A stretch of 6,022 nucleotides of DNA from WLND01 sp040398845 (lineage in GTDB: Bacteria > Actinomycetota > Actinomycetes > S36-B12). Where the stretch lies: contig JBBATH010000034.1 of the NCBI GenBank assembly GCA_040398845.1, positions 1 to 6,022 of the forward strand. Direction: 5' to 3'. The notes under the pieces were generated by a model that was given only the letters and a program-made list of their open reading frames with translations, was not told the origin of the DNA and searched no databases. A program made the position numbers and the translations under genes. Shown here one piece after another: positions 1 to 5,960 of this stretch (positions within the stretch are counted from its first letter, which is position 1; every line of letters starts with the position of its first letter).

Positions 1-12
1 TTTCGAAGCGCA

Positions 13-1839
13 ATGGTGCGCATGATGTCGGTCTCTCTGACGAGAGGTAAGTGTTGCAGCGGCCCAAGTGCTCGCACCCTCGTCCTCTTTCTTCTCATAG
101 GCCAGCCGAGTCTGGCCATGGGTCTCCCCGCGGTCGCAAGAACGAGTCCGTCGCGCGCTTTTACCGGGCTGCAGCATGCCAATTTTTTTAGGGTGACTTC
201 TGAGACCCGCCCACCGTTCATGGGGCTCCCGACTGTCGAAGCGGGCATGCCACTGACAATCTACTCGTCTCCGACTACGTGCGATGGACATGCCCCGCAC
301 GATCTACTTCCCTGCGCGGCTCTTCTGGCCGTGCTGCCCTTCATCCTGACCGTGGGAAAGGGGGGGGCGGACCACCCTGTCTTCTCGGCCCTCGACCCCC
401 ACCTGTACCTCGAGGGTGCTCCTGAGTACAACTGGCTGAACATCTCTGACATCCATACTCGTCCATACCTCGGGCGCGTTACCCGGTTGTCGGCATACGC
501 ATGCTTTGCGTTCCCGCAGGGCGCGGCACCGAGAGCGGCAGAAAGGGGGTTTTCTCGCCTGCTGGGGGATTCCATGGGCAAGGCCCCCTCGAAGATCTTT
601 CCTTGGCGCACGGCGATGATGTCACTCCTCTTCTTCTCGCCGTTGCCGTCGACGGTCCGCGCGTGCGCCTTCTTGTTCGCCAACCTCGGGTACGCCGAGG
701 CCACCGTCTGCCCGCACTGCAAAGACACTATCTTGCCGGCGGGACATGTGGCCACAGCCTGTCCTCTTATCGCCGAGCTCAATGCGAACGCCGTGATCTT
801 CACCACCAAGAAGCTGGGCACTTCACCAACGGTCGTCCACTCGATGACCCACGAGCTCGCGACGCATTTCACCCGGCCCGTGATCGACGCCATCGTCGGC
901 CTCGCTTGCGCGCCGACCCAGGGTACTTCCATCGACTTCACCGATGCGGCATACACCCAAGCCAGTGCAGTCGTCAAGGCGGCTGTTTACGGCCACTGCT
1001 CCTTCGCCGAAGCCTCATCGGTCCTATCAGAGCGGCTCGATGCTGCAGCCTCTACGCTCGATGTCGAAAAGATACGTGGAGCGATGGACACCCTCAAGTC
1101 CGCCAGCGAGTCAGCAGTCAACTCGGCCACGGGCACATTCATGTTCATCTGGGCAAAGGTGTCCAACGTCATCTCGAAGCGCGCCGACTTCACCTTCAAG
1201 CTCGAGGCTGCCGGCAAGGCCAAGGCGTCCAGCCACTCGGTCACCCTCGTGCGTCCGGAGACGGAGGCAGAGTTCTATGAGATGACGTTTCTCTTTGTGA
1301 TGACAATCATCGCGCTCGGCATCGCATCGGCTCCGATTGTCATGAAGTTCATGGATGATGTCGTGTTCGGAACCATCCGCATGAAGGACCCCTTCCAGGT
1401 GGCGCACGAACTCGTCATCCTCTATTACCGCGAAATGGACCACGACCCGGCGCGCCTTCTGCACATGGGCAATGTTTTTCGCCGAGGTGGGCAAGACACT
1501 TTGCTCTCGGAGGCGCGCCGCAATGCAGCTGCCTTTTTTCGTACGTGCGGGGCGAACCCGCGCGTGCTCAAGGGAGCCACCGACGTCAAAACCGAGAACC
1601 CGAAGCCCGACGCCAAGCCCAACGGAAAGGACGACTCCTCCAGCAAGAAGCCCTGTCCGGACTTTAATGCCGGGCGACCGTGCAAAAAGCTCAAGCCGGA
1701 CGGCACTTGCGTCTTCGCGCACCGGTGCAACCAGTTCGTCTCGGACAAAGGTCCAGGCGGCTATTGCTTTGCTGCTCATGCTCGTTGCACCGGCTGCGAC
1801 TACGACGCGGCCAAGAAGCTTCGAGCCCCGGCAGCTTAA
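13..1839 (+). CDS. ORF1, gag-like protein with zinc-finger cluster and membrane segment
   Basis: This is the first frame of the element and by position the presumed gag equivalent, which would bind and package the element RNA. The frame is 608 codons, from the first ATG at 13 to TAA at 1837-1839; it is open to the left edge, so the start could lie further upstream. A C2HC finger-like motif sits at residues 233-250 (C233, C236, H245, C250). A hydrophobic stretch lies at about 98-116 and a stronger membrane-like one at 426-444. An alanine/serine-rich, probably helical region spans roughly 310-370. The C terminus (545-605) is a cysteine/histidine cluster of CCCH type preceded by a Lys/Asp/Ser-rich linker, as expected for nucleic-acid binding. 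Codons 12-29 appear to be an intron (47-100); removal keeps the frame and gives about 590 residues. I know no named family for the central region, so the gag role is inferred from position and the fingers. Confidence 0.85.
   Translation: MVRMMSVSLTRGKCCSGPSARTLVLFLLIGQPSLAMGLPAVARTSPSRAFTGLQHANFFRVTSETRPPFMGLPTVEAGMPLTIYSSPTTCDGHAPHDLLPCAALLAVLPFILTVGKGGADHPVFSALDPHLYLEGAPEYNWLNISDIHTRPYLGRVTRLSAYACFAFPQGAAPRAAERGFSRLLGDSMGKAPSKIFPWRTAMMSLLFFSPLPSTVRACAFLFANLGYAEATVCPHCKDTILPAGHVATACPLIAELNANAVIFTTKKLGTSPTVVHSMTHELATHFTRPVIDAIVGLACAPTQGTSIDFTDAAYTQASAVVKAAVYGHCSFAEASSVLSERLDAAASTLDVEKIRGAMDTLKSASESAVNSATGTFMFIWAKVSNVISKRADFTFKLEAAGKAKASSHSVTLVRPETEAEFYEMTFLFVMTIIALGIASAPIVMKFMDDVVFGTIRMKDPFQVAHELVILYYREMDHDPARLLHMGNVFRRGGQDTLLSEARRNAAAFFRTCGANPRVLKGATDVKTENPKPDAKPNGKDDSSSKKPCPDFNAGRPCKKLKPDGTCVFAHRCNQFVSDKGPGGYCFAAHARCTGCDYDAAKKLRAPAA
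47..100 (+). other. Candidate 54-nt spliceosomal intron in ORF1
   Basis: The sequence AG|GTAAGT at 45-52 is a perfect match to the eukaryotic 5' splice consensus. A pyrimidine-rich tract (about 78-97) runs into ATAG|G at 97-101, a good 3' splice site. The length of 54 nt is a multiple of three and the interval has no in-frame stop, so both spliced and unspliced RNA keep ORF1 open. Splicing occurs after the first base of a codon (phase 1) and rejoins to a glycine codon, giving ..LTR-GQPSLAMG... If retained, the pyrimidine tract encodes a Leu/Val/Phe/Ile-rich run (residues about 22-30), a side effect of its composition that looks like a signal peptide. No confident branch point was identified. 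Splicing itself is not demonstrated. Confidence 0.6.
709..762 (+). other. C2HC zinc-finger-like motif in ORF1
   Basis: The codons for C233, C236, H245 and C250 form C-x2-C-x8-H-x4-C, with the flavour CPHC...GHVATACP. The order matches retroviral zinc knuckles, but the central gap is 8 rather than 4 residues. That spacing is more like the CPxC...H...CP motifs found near the ends of some retroelement proteins. Metal binding is inferred from residue spacing only. Confidence 0.5.
1288..1344 (+). other. Predicted transmembrane segment in ORF1
   Basis: Residues 426-444 of ORF1 are almost entirely hydrophobic (FLFVMTIIALGIASAPIVM) and are followed by Lys-Phe-Met-Asp-Asp. The length and composition fit a single membrane span. 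It lies between the Ala/Ser-rich helical region and the C-terminal finger cluster, which would place the fingers on one side of a membrane. A buried helix of a soluble capsid-like fold is an alternative. Confidence 0.45.
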
Positions 1840-4800
1840 TCCTGACGCGTTGGCATTCAGCCCGGACGCAGTGCCGTTTTATGGGAGCGCAAGCTCTTAT
1901 GAGAACGGCCTGCCAACGGGCTGGAGTGAGTCCAGCGACACAGCGGGTGTCTTCGTCGAGATGTTCAAGTGGGCGCGGGTCGTGCATGCGGAGAACGCCT
2001 GCGCGCTCCCGGGTGTGAGCATCAAGTTCGACACCTTCATCCCCGCGATGTGGAGGGCAGTTCGAGACGGGTTCGTACAGGCACAACACGCTGAGTTTGT
2101 TCACCTCGGCCTCCGATGGGGATTCGAAGTGGGGCTCCATCCCGATCGTGTTCGAGGCCACCGATTCTTCAAGAACTATGAGAGTAGCACCGCAGAAACG
2201 GCTCGGGCGCGCGTCACCGACGCCACGGAGGCGCGCGTTGCTGCCGGCAAGACTCTGCACCTTGGGGCTGTCATGACAGACACCTTGTCGGTCATGAAGC
2301 AGGTGTTCCCGGCGGCCTACATCTTCCCCATGGGAGCGACGGGGAAGCCCATGGAGCCGACCAAGCTGCGCCCGACGAGCGACCACACCCGCACGGGCCT
2401 CAATGCGGCATGTAGCATGGTGGGGCCACCGACCCTCTCATACTCGCTCGATGCGTACGCAGAGATGGGGCGACGCTATTTACCGGGGTATGCTGCCCAC
2501 GTCACTGACGTTGAGGCGGCCTTCCCGATGCTCCCGTTTGCGCCTTGGGTCTGGCCGTTCCTGTTCCATCGGTTCTACCCGGGCGAGGGCGACAAGAACT
2601 CGTTACATCTGTACGCCCATGTGACAGGTGATTTCGGCACACGCGGCATGCCAGGCGTCTTCAAAATCTTCTTCGTGGACGTCGTCTTGAACATGGCTCG
2701 GGCAGCGCAAACCCTCACCCTCCCGATGAACGTGTATGTGGACGACCTCTGCGGGACAGGGCCTTTGGCGAAAGCGGTGACGCGCCGCGTCGTCAGGTTC
2801 CAGTGCTGGGCCGAGGAGGTCGTCGGGGTCGTCTTCAAGGTCATCAAGGACAGGAAGGCCTCTCAGGTCCAACTCTTCGTCGGCCTCTGGTGGGACTCGT
2901 TCGAGGGCACTCGCACGCTCGAGGAGCGCAAGCTCCTCCAGTACATGGACATGTTGCTCGCCTTCTCGATGCGGAAGACTCTGTCCTTGAGCGAGCGACA
3001 GTCCGTAGCGGGGCGCATGCAGCGAGCCGTCCTCACCATGCCGCCGGGCGCCAGCTGCCTTCTCGCCAACATCTTCCTCTTGATGGTCGGCCTCTCCTTG
3101 GCCTGGCAGAAGAGGCGCACGACGCGAAACGAGCGCCGGGATTACAGGTACTTCTACGACGTCCTCCAGGCCAACTATGGGCGTGGCTATTACACCACCG
3201 ACCGCTTCGAGGAAGGGCCCACAGTGTTTTCGGATGCGTCGCGCTCGAAGGCGTACTCGGGAGGCGGATGGTGCTCGAGCTGGGGTCCCTTCGACTATTG
3301 GACCTACGGCACGGCCGCAGCCAGAAAGCCCATCGACTTCCTCGAGGGCGACACGATGATATGCAGCGTTGAGACGCAAGGTCCCACGTGGGCTAAGAAG
3401 CTCGTGCAGTACAAGATGGACAACCAGTCGTTTCAGAAGTCGGCGGTCAAAGGCTGGTCGCGCGCCGAGCGCCTCAACCTTTTGCTCAAGCGGCTTTTTG
3501 TCCTGCAGATCGTCGGCGACTTCCTCCTCTGCTTCAGCTGGGTTTCCTCCGCAGACAACGAGATGGCCGACCACCTGTCGCGTGAAGGCGGGTTACCACG
3601 CTTTCTCGAGGCTGTCCATCGGCGCGCCTTCGTTGCCGACCCCGCCCTCCTGTCGCCGCTACCGGGTGCCGGACGTGTTCGCAACCTCGACATGTCGTCG
3701 CCGTTCAACGCGGCGGACGTCGCGCTGCTCTCTGCACGTGCACGGACACCGGTTGACTTACAGTGGCTGTCGCATGTCCTTCCCGCCGTCGTCTGCCTGC
3801 AGGCTGCGATGCGCGGCTGGCTGACACGTCGCGCTCAAACGCGCGCACGAGACAATAAACGGGAGGAATCGCTGGAGAATTTCGGGACTTTTATCGGCAG
3901 ATGGGCTCCCGGAATCAATTCCGTCTACGGCCGCCTCGATTGGGCATACTTCTTCCCGGTGGACGAAGGGGAGCGCCTCTTCGAGAGAGTGCTGGCGCTC
4001 GGCCTCGGCCTCTCCTACTTCGTGGCGTGCTTCGTGACGGGCATGATGCTCGCGTTGAACGAGGAGGACTGCGGGCTGCTCGACAACGAGGAGCAGCTCG
4101 CGTTCACGGCCATCGAGTGCATCGACGTAAAGCGGGCGCACGTTGCTCGTACGATCCAGGTGCGGTGGCGGTATCTCACGGCCCGCCGGGCAAGGGAATC
4201 TCCCCCGCTCCCAGATGGGGCGGTGGCTTTGGCGGCCACGGCCCCGGGCACTCGCACGAAGCGCGGCCACCACGGGTCCAGGGCGAATCGGCGCACGCTC
4301 ATGCTCCTGACCATGCTGGGCGTTGCTGGCGCGGCGCCTCGCGACGGCTATTCGGCACAGGTGTCGACGGTACAATACCCCCGGGCCTCCCTCTACGAGG
4401 GCTTGCCGGTCGACTTCTTCGAGGTGGTGGACGAGCTCATGCACAACCGGCTTGCGCCGGGGTCGATGGTCAAAGTCGACATCGCCTTCGACCGCTACTG
4501 GAAGCCGGTGGCAGCGGCGAACGGCTGGGACGAGATCATTGCCACCGACGACCCGGAGCGGGGCGGCAAGATGGCAACTTTTGTGCTCAGCATGCTCGAC
4601 AACACGGCGCTCGTCGCGGACTCCATCGGCACGTACGTTTGGGCCCTTCGGTGGAAGATGAAGCTGTCACACCAGGCCGACCCGGTGCTGGGGGTCATGC
4701 ACTGGCAGGATTTCATGCGCAGCGTGCGCGTGAAGGCGCATGTCCCTCACGAGCCGCGCCGCGCCGTCCCGCTGCGCCTCATCCTCGCGATCATCGCCTC

Positions 4801-5839
4801 CATCGACGTGACTGTCCACTGGGAGGTCCAGTTCGCGTTCCTCATCGTGGTCATGCTCTTTACTTTCTCGCGCTCAGAGTGCCCGTGCCCGAAAGCCTTT
4901 ACGGGTCCTCACGGCTGGGACCCGAACAAGCACTGGATGGTGCGCGATATTGTTATCAGGGCCGTCAGTGGCGTCTACGTTCTCGCCGTCAGGTTCAAGT
5001 CCATCAAGCAGGACCGGCGGATTGAGCGACCCGAAGCTCGTGGAGATCACCGTCTCGAAGCCCCTCAAGGAGAGGCAGTCAAGGGAGGCTCCGACTGGTC
5101 TTTCGTGGGCGATCTACCAGGTCATCCGCTTAGCCCTTTCCGGTGGTACAGGCTCCTCATGGCTTTCTACCCAGGGCCGCGGGCGGAGACGTCGCCTTTT
5201 TTCCTGTCGGTGGACAAGACGCGGCCGTACACGTACGCGGCGGCTATGGTGGACTTCAAGAAATTGCTTCGCCGCGTCTCACCCGACGACATCGACTACG
5301 GCCTCCATGGCCTCCGGGTCGAGGGTTGGAACTTAGGGGCTGCGGTGGACCCAGACTTGGCGGAAGCCCATGGCGGGTGGAAGCCGGGCAACGCCTCTCG
5401 CTACTCGCGCTTCAACCTCACGTCGGTCTTTAACCTCTCGACGCAGATGGTCGCCTTACAGGGTGGTCCTCCCCTCGCGGGCGCGACGGCTGCCTCTGCA
5501 ATCGACACGGAGGTTGAGGCGGAAGACCGTCTCTTTTATGAGGTCGCCGCGCTTTATGCAAGGGAAGCTGACGTAGCGCAGGACGAAGACGTCGACGCTT
5601 GGTCGCCGGGCATGAATGTGGCCAGGCCCGACGGGCACGGGGCCCGACCGGCCGAGGGCGCCGGGGGAAGTAACGATCCGCTTCCCCCCGCGAGGGTGCA
5701 GCCTGAGGCGCCGGCTGTTGTGCCGCAGGTTGCCGAAGGACCCCACGCGTACGTGGGGGCGGCGCTCCGCTTCGTGGCTAATTCGCCGCCGTCGCGGGCT
5801 CTTACTCGGCTTCGGGCGACCATGCTCCAACAGCCGTAG
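1472..5839 (+). CDS. ORF2, reverse transcriptase-RNase H-tyrosine recombinase polyprotein
   Basis: This is the replication and integration enzyme of the element. The frame has 1455 codons counted from the ATG at 1472 and ends with TAG at 5837-5839; residue numbers below use that count. Domains in order: N-terminal extension (about 115-270); RT (about 270-480) with FPMG..K at 285-292, R300, D304, D346 in motif A, and YVDD at 422-425; RT thumb-like region (480-570); RNase H (583-710); spacer with two IQ motifs and hydrophobic segments (740-1000); tyrosine recombinase (1031-1325); Pro/Ala/Asp-rich tail (1330-1455). The start is uncertain. The part overlapping ORF1 is Arg/Ser/Pro-rich shadow sequence, and meaningful protein seems to begin near residue 115, around the ORF1 stop. 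In-frame ATGs occur at 1472, 1778 and 1961, but a +1 frameshift from ORF1 is equally possible. No methyltransferase, protease or DDE integrase was seen. Confidence 0.9.
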   Translation: MFFAEVGKTLCSRRRAAMQLPFFVRAGRTRACSREPPTSKPRTRSPTPSPTERTTPPARSPVRTLMPGDRAKSSSRTALASSRTGATSSSRTKVQAAIALLLMLVAPAATTTRPRSFEPRQLNPDALAFSPDAVPFYGSASSYENGLPTGWSESSDTAGVFVEMFKWARVVHAENACALPGVSIKFDTFIPAMWRAVRDGFVQAQHAEFVHLGLRWGFEVGLHPDRVRGHRFFKNYESSTAETARARVTDATEARVAAGKTLHLGAVMTDTLSVMKQVFPAAYIFPMGATGKPMEPTKLRPTSDHTRTGLNAACSMVGPPTLSYSLDAYAEMGRRYLPGYAAHVTDVEAAFPMLPFAPWVWPFLFHRFYPGEGDKNSLHLYAHVTGDFGTRGMPGVFKIFFVDVVLNMARAAQTLTLPMNVYVDDLCGTGPLAKAVTRRVVRFQCWAEEVVGVVFKVIKDRKASQVQLFVGLWWDSFEGTRTLEERKLLQYMDMLLAFSMRKTLSLSERQSVAGRMQRAVLTMPPGASCLLANIFLLMVGLSLAWQKRRTTRNERRDYRYFYDVLQANYGRGYYTTDRFEEGPTVFSDASRSKAYSGGGWCSSWGPFDYWTYGTAAARKPIDFLEGDTMICSVETQGPTWAKKLVQYKMDNQSFQKSAVKGWSRAERLNLLLKRLFVLQIVGDFLLCFSWVSSADNEMADHLSREGGLPRFLEAVHRRAFVADPALLSPLPGAGRVRNLDMSSPFNAADVALLSARARTPVDLQWLSHVLPAVVCLQAAMRGWLTRRAQTRARDNKREESLENFGTFIGRWAPGINSVYGRLDWAYFFPVDEGERLFERVLALGLGLSYFVACFVTGMMLALNEEDCGLLDNEEQLAFTAIECIDVKRAHVARTIQVRWRYLTARRARESPPLPDGAVALAATAPGTRTKRGHHGSRANRRTLMLLTMLGVAGAAPRDGYSAQVSTVQYPRASLYEGLPVDFFEVVDELMHNRLAPGSMVKVDIAFDRYWKPVAAANGWDEIIATDDPERGGKMATFVLSMLDNTALVADSIGTYVWALRWKMKLSHQADPVLGVMHWQDFMRSVRVKAHVPHEPRRAVPLRLILAIIASIDVTVHWEVQFAFLIVVMLFTFSRSECPCPKAFTGPHGWDPNKHWMVRDIVIRAVSGVYVLAVRFKSIKQDRRIERPEARGDHRLEAPQGEAVKGGSDWSFVGDLPGHPLSPFRWYRLLMAFYPGPRAETSPFFLSVDKTRPYTYAAAMVDFKKLLRRVSPDDIDYGLHGLRVEGWNLGAAVDPDLAEAHGGWKPGNASRYSRFNLTSVFNLSTQMVALQGGPPLAGATAASAIDTEVEAEDRLFYEVAALYAREADVAQDEDVDAWSPGMNVARPDGHGARPAEGAGGSNDPLPPARVQPEAPAVVPQVAEGPHAYVGAALRFVANSPPSRALTRLRATMLQQP
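1654..1797 (+). other. Tandem CCCH-type zinc-finger cluster at ORF1 C terminus
   Basis: Two finger-like units follow each other. The first is C548-x8-C557-x8-C566-x3-H570. The second is C572-x12-C585-x3-H589, trailed by C592 and C595. The C-x3-H endings (CVFAH and CFAAH) are typical of CCCH RNA-binding fingers, although the internal gaps are wider than the common C-x7/8-C-x5-C-x3-H. The conspicuous linker VSDKGPGGYC separates the last C-x3-H pair from the preceding unit. By analogy with gag nucleocapsid fingers this is the likely RNA-binding part of ORF1. Confidence 0.65.
1801..1845 (+). promoter_or_regulatory. Candidate +1 frame-change region at the ORF1 stop
   Basis: ORF2 lies in the +1 frame relative to ORF1 and its plausible protein begins around here. 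Candidate slip contexts in the ORF1 frame are CTT-CGA at 1819-1824 and the terminal GCT-TAA-T at 1834-1840. The latter is a stop-adjacent arrangement reminiscent of +1 shifts that occur at a slow stop codon. A shift at either position fuses the finger cluster of ORF1 directly to the ORF2 sequence FEPRQLNPDA. Reinitiation or a separate ORF2 transcript are equally compatible, and no experimentally known slip motif is matched exactly. Confidence 0.3.
2279..2900 (+). other. Reverse transcriptase domain of ORF2
   Basis: Conserved RT blocks are readable in order. The first is FPMGATGK (285-292) with R300, D304 and N311 of the R-x3-D...G-x-N block. Motif A is D346 in DVEAAFPMLPF. Motif B is the Gly-rich GDFGTRGMPG (386-395). 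Motif C is YVDD (422-425; codons 2735-2746). The last is a D/E region with K456/K459 and FVGLWWD (469-475). The three catalytic aspartates (D346, D424, D425) are present, so the enzyme should be active. Motif A followed by A-A-F-P-M-L-P-F resembles the DIRS/Ngaro RT lineage rather than LINE or copia RTs. The domain would copy element RNA into cDNA. Confidence 0.9.
3218..3601 (+). other. RNase H domain of ORF2
   Basis: Immediately after the RT thumb-like region comes a retroelement-type RNase H. The proposed metal-binding residues are D588 (in FSDAS, with a following Gly-Gly-Gly-Trp strand), E634 (SVETQGPTWA), D650 (KMDNQS) and D700 (NEMADHLSR). The last block matches the N-x-x-A-D-x-L-S-R motif that ends RNase H in DIRS and Ty3-like elements. 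All four acidic residues are present, so the domain should degrade the RNA strand of the RNA/cDNA hybrid. Confidence 0.88.
3797..3832 (+). other. IQ motif 1 (calmodulin-binding type) in ORF2 spacer
   Basis: Residues 776-787 read LQAAMRGWLTRR, an exact fit to the IQ consensus [ILV]-Q-x3-R-G-x3-[RK] with an additional Arg. Known IQ motifs are short amphipathic helices that bind calmodulin or EF-hand light chains. It sits about 75 residues after the last RNase H residue and is followed by a basic, charged stretch. Function in this element is unknown, and a chance match in an Arg/Ala-rich region is possible. Confidence 0.5.
3989..4057 (+). other. Hydrophobic, membrane-like segment in ORF2 spacer
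   Basis: Residues 840-862 (VLALGLGLSYFVACFVTGMM followed by LAL) are uniformly hydrophobic and long enough to span a membrane. An acidic stretch (NEEDCGLLDNEE) follows. The segment lies between the two IQ motifs. It may instead be a buried helix; no homologous domain was recognised. Confidence 0.35.
4154..4189 (+). other. IQ motif 2 (calmodulin-binding type) in ORF2 spacer
   Basis: Residues 895-906 read IQVRWRYLTARR, preceded by VART and followed by ARE. This fits I-Q-x3-R-x4-R with the usual Gly replaced by Tyr, an incomplete IQ pattern. The flanking ART-IQ-x-x-WR-YL-ARRARE is typical of IQ helices in myosins and calmodulin-binding proteins. It starts 119 residues after the first motif, so the two are not a tight tandem. 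Confidence 0.45.
4562..5446 (+). other. Tyrosine recombinase domain of ORF2
   Basis: The C-terminal third carries a phage-integrase-type recombinase. The proposed catalytic set is R1134 (FTFSRSE), H1279 and R1282 in YGLHGLR (H-x-x-R), H1300 in EAHGGW, and the nucleophile Y1311 in ASRYSRF. A region of helical appearance before R1134 (about 1031-1125) would be the core-binding domain. Motifs SPFRWYRLLMAF and PYTYAAAMVDFKKLL between the R and H-x-x-R blocks match the expected helical core. The catalytic lysine is probably within AVRFKSIKQD but is not assigned with certainty. In YR retrotransposons this enzyme inserts circular cDNA by strand exchange at a short matching core, leaving no target duplication. 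Confidence 0.87.
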
Positions 5840-5874
5840 GCGCCCATCTCTACCGTGGTTTCGGGGTCTGGGCT

Positions 5875-5888
5875 GGATCGACCGATCC
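5875..5888. repeat. 14-bp near-palindrome GGATCG-AC-CGATCC
   Basis: Two perfect 6-bp arms are separated by 2 bp, 36 bp after the ORF2 stop. Such a symmetric site could be a protein-binding half-site pair or a small hairpin. It is short enough to occur by chance. Confidence 0.4.
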
Positions 5889-5937
5889 TTGGGTTTCGCG
5901 CTCACCAGGCTGCTTGTGTAGCTTTGATGAATCGCAA

Positions 5938-5952
5938 TTCAACGTTTCAACG
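5938..5952 (+). repeat. Short tandem repeat TTCAACG x2
   Basis: TTCAACG occurs at 5938-5944 and again at 5946-5952, giving an 8-bp period. It lies just left of the 3' hairpin. It is too short for a firm functional claim. Confidence 0.35.
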
Positions 5953-5960
5953 CGCGACCA

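Noticed and set aside
47..191. Alternative intron using the T7-AG acceptor at 190-191
   Set aside because: The 145-nt length is not a multiple of three and would take the sequence out of the ORF1 frame. The acceptor at 99-100 has a better pyrimidine tract and keeps the frame.
501..1280. Plus-strand open frame of 259 codons inside ORF1
   Set aside because: The composition is Arg/His/Leu-rich and no domain is visible. The ORF1 frame gives the finger and membrane features.
1534..1539. T6 run (GCC-TTT-TTT-C) as a slippery site for ORF2 expression
   Set aside because: A -1 slip here leads to the wrong frame, and any shift here would skip the CCCH cluster and translate the Arg/Ser-rich shadow. 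The region near the ORF1 stop is a better candidate.
1691..2386. Minus-strand open frame of 231 codons across the ORF1/ORF2 junction
   Set aside because: It has no recognisable motif and overlaps the CCCH cluster and the ORF2 N terminus; judged a shadow.
2603..3574. Long minus-strand open frame (323 codons) opposite the RT/RNase H region
   Set aside because: It is complementary to well-supported RT and RNase H coding sequence. Its product is charged low-complexity protein with no recognisable domain, as expected from GC-rich codon usage.
3901..5025. Plus-strand open frame of 374 codons overlapping the spacer and YR region
   Set aside because: The product is Arg/Gly/His-rich with no motif. 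The overlapping frame carries the recombinase motifs, so this is a frame shadow.
1472..5839. DAM-type methyltransferase, aspartic protease or DDE integrase in ORF2
   Set aside because: I looked for NPPY/DPPY, D-T/S-G and DDE-type signatures in plausible contexts and found none outside the RT, RNase H and YR blocks.
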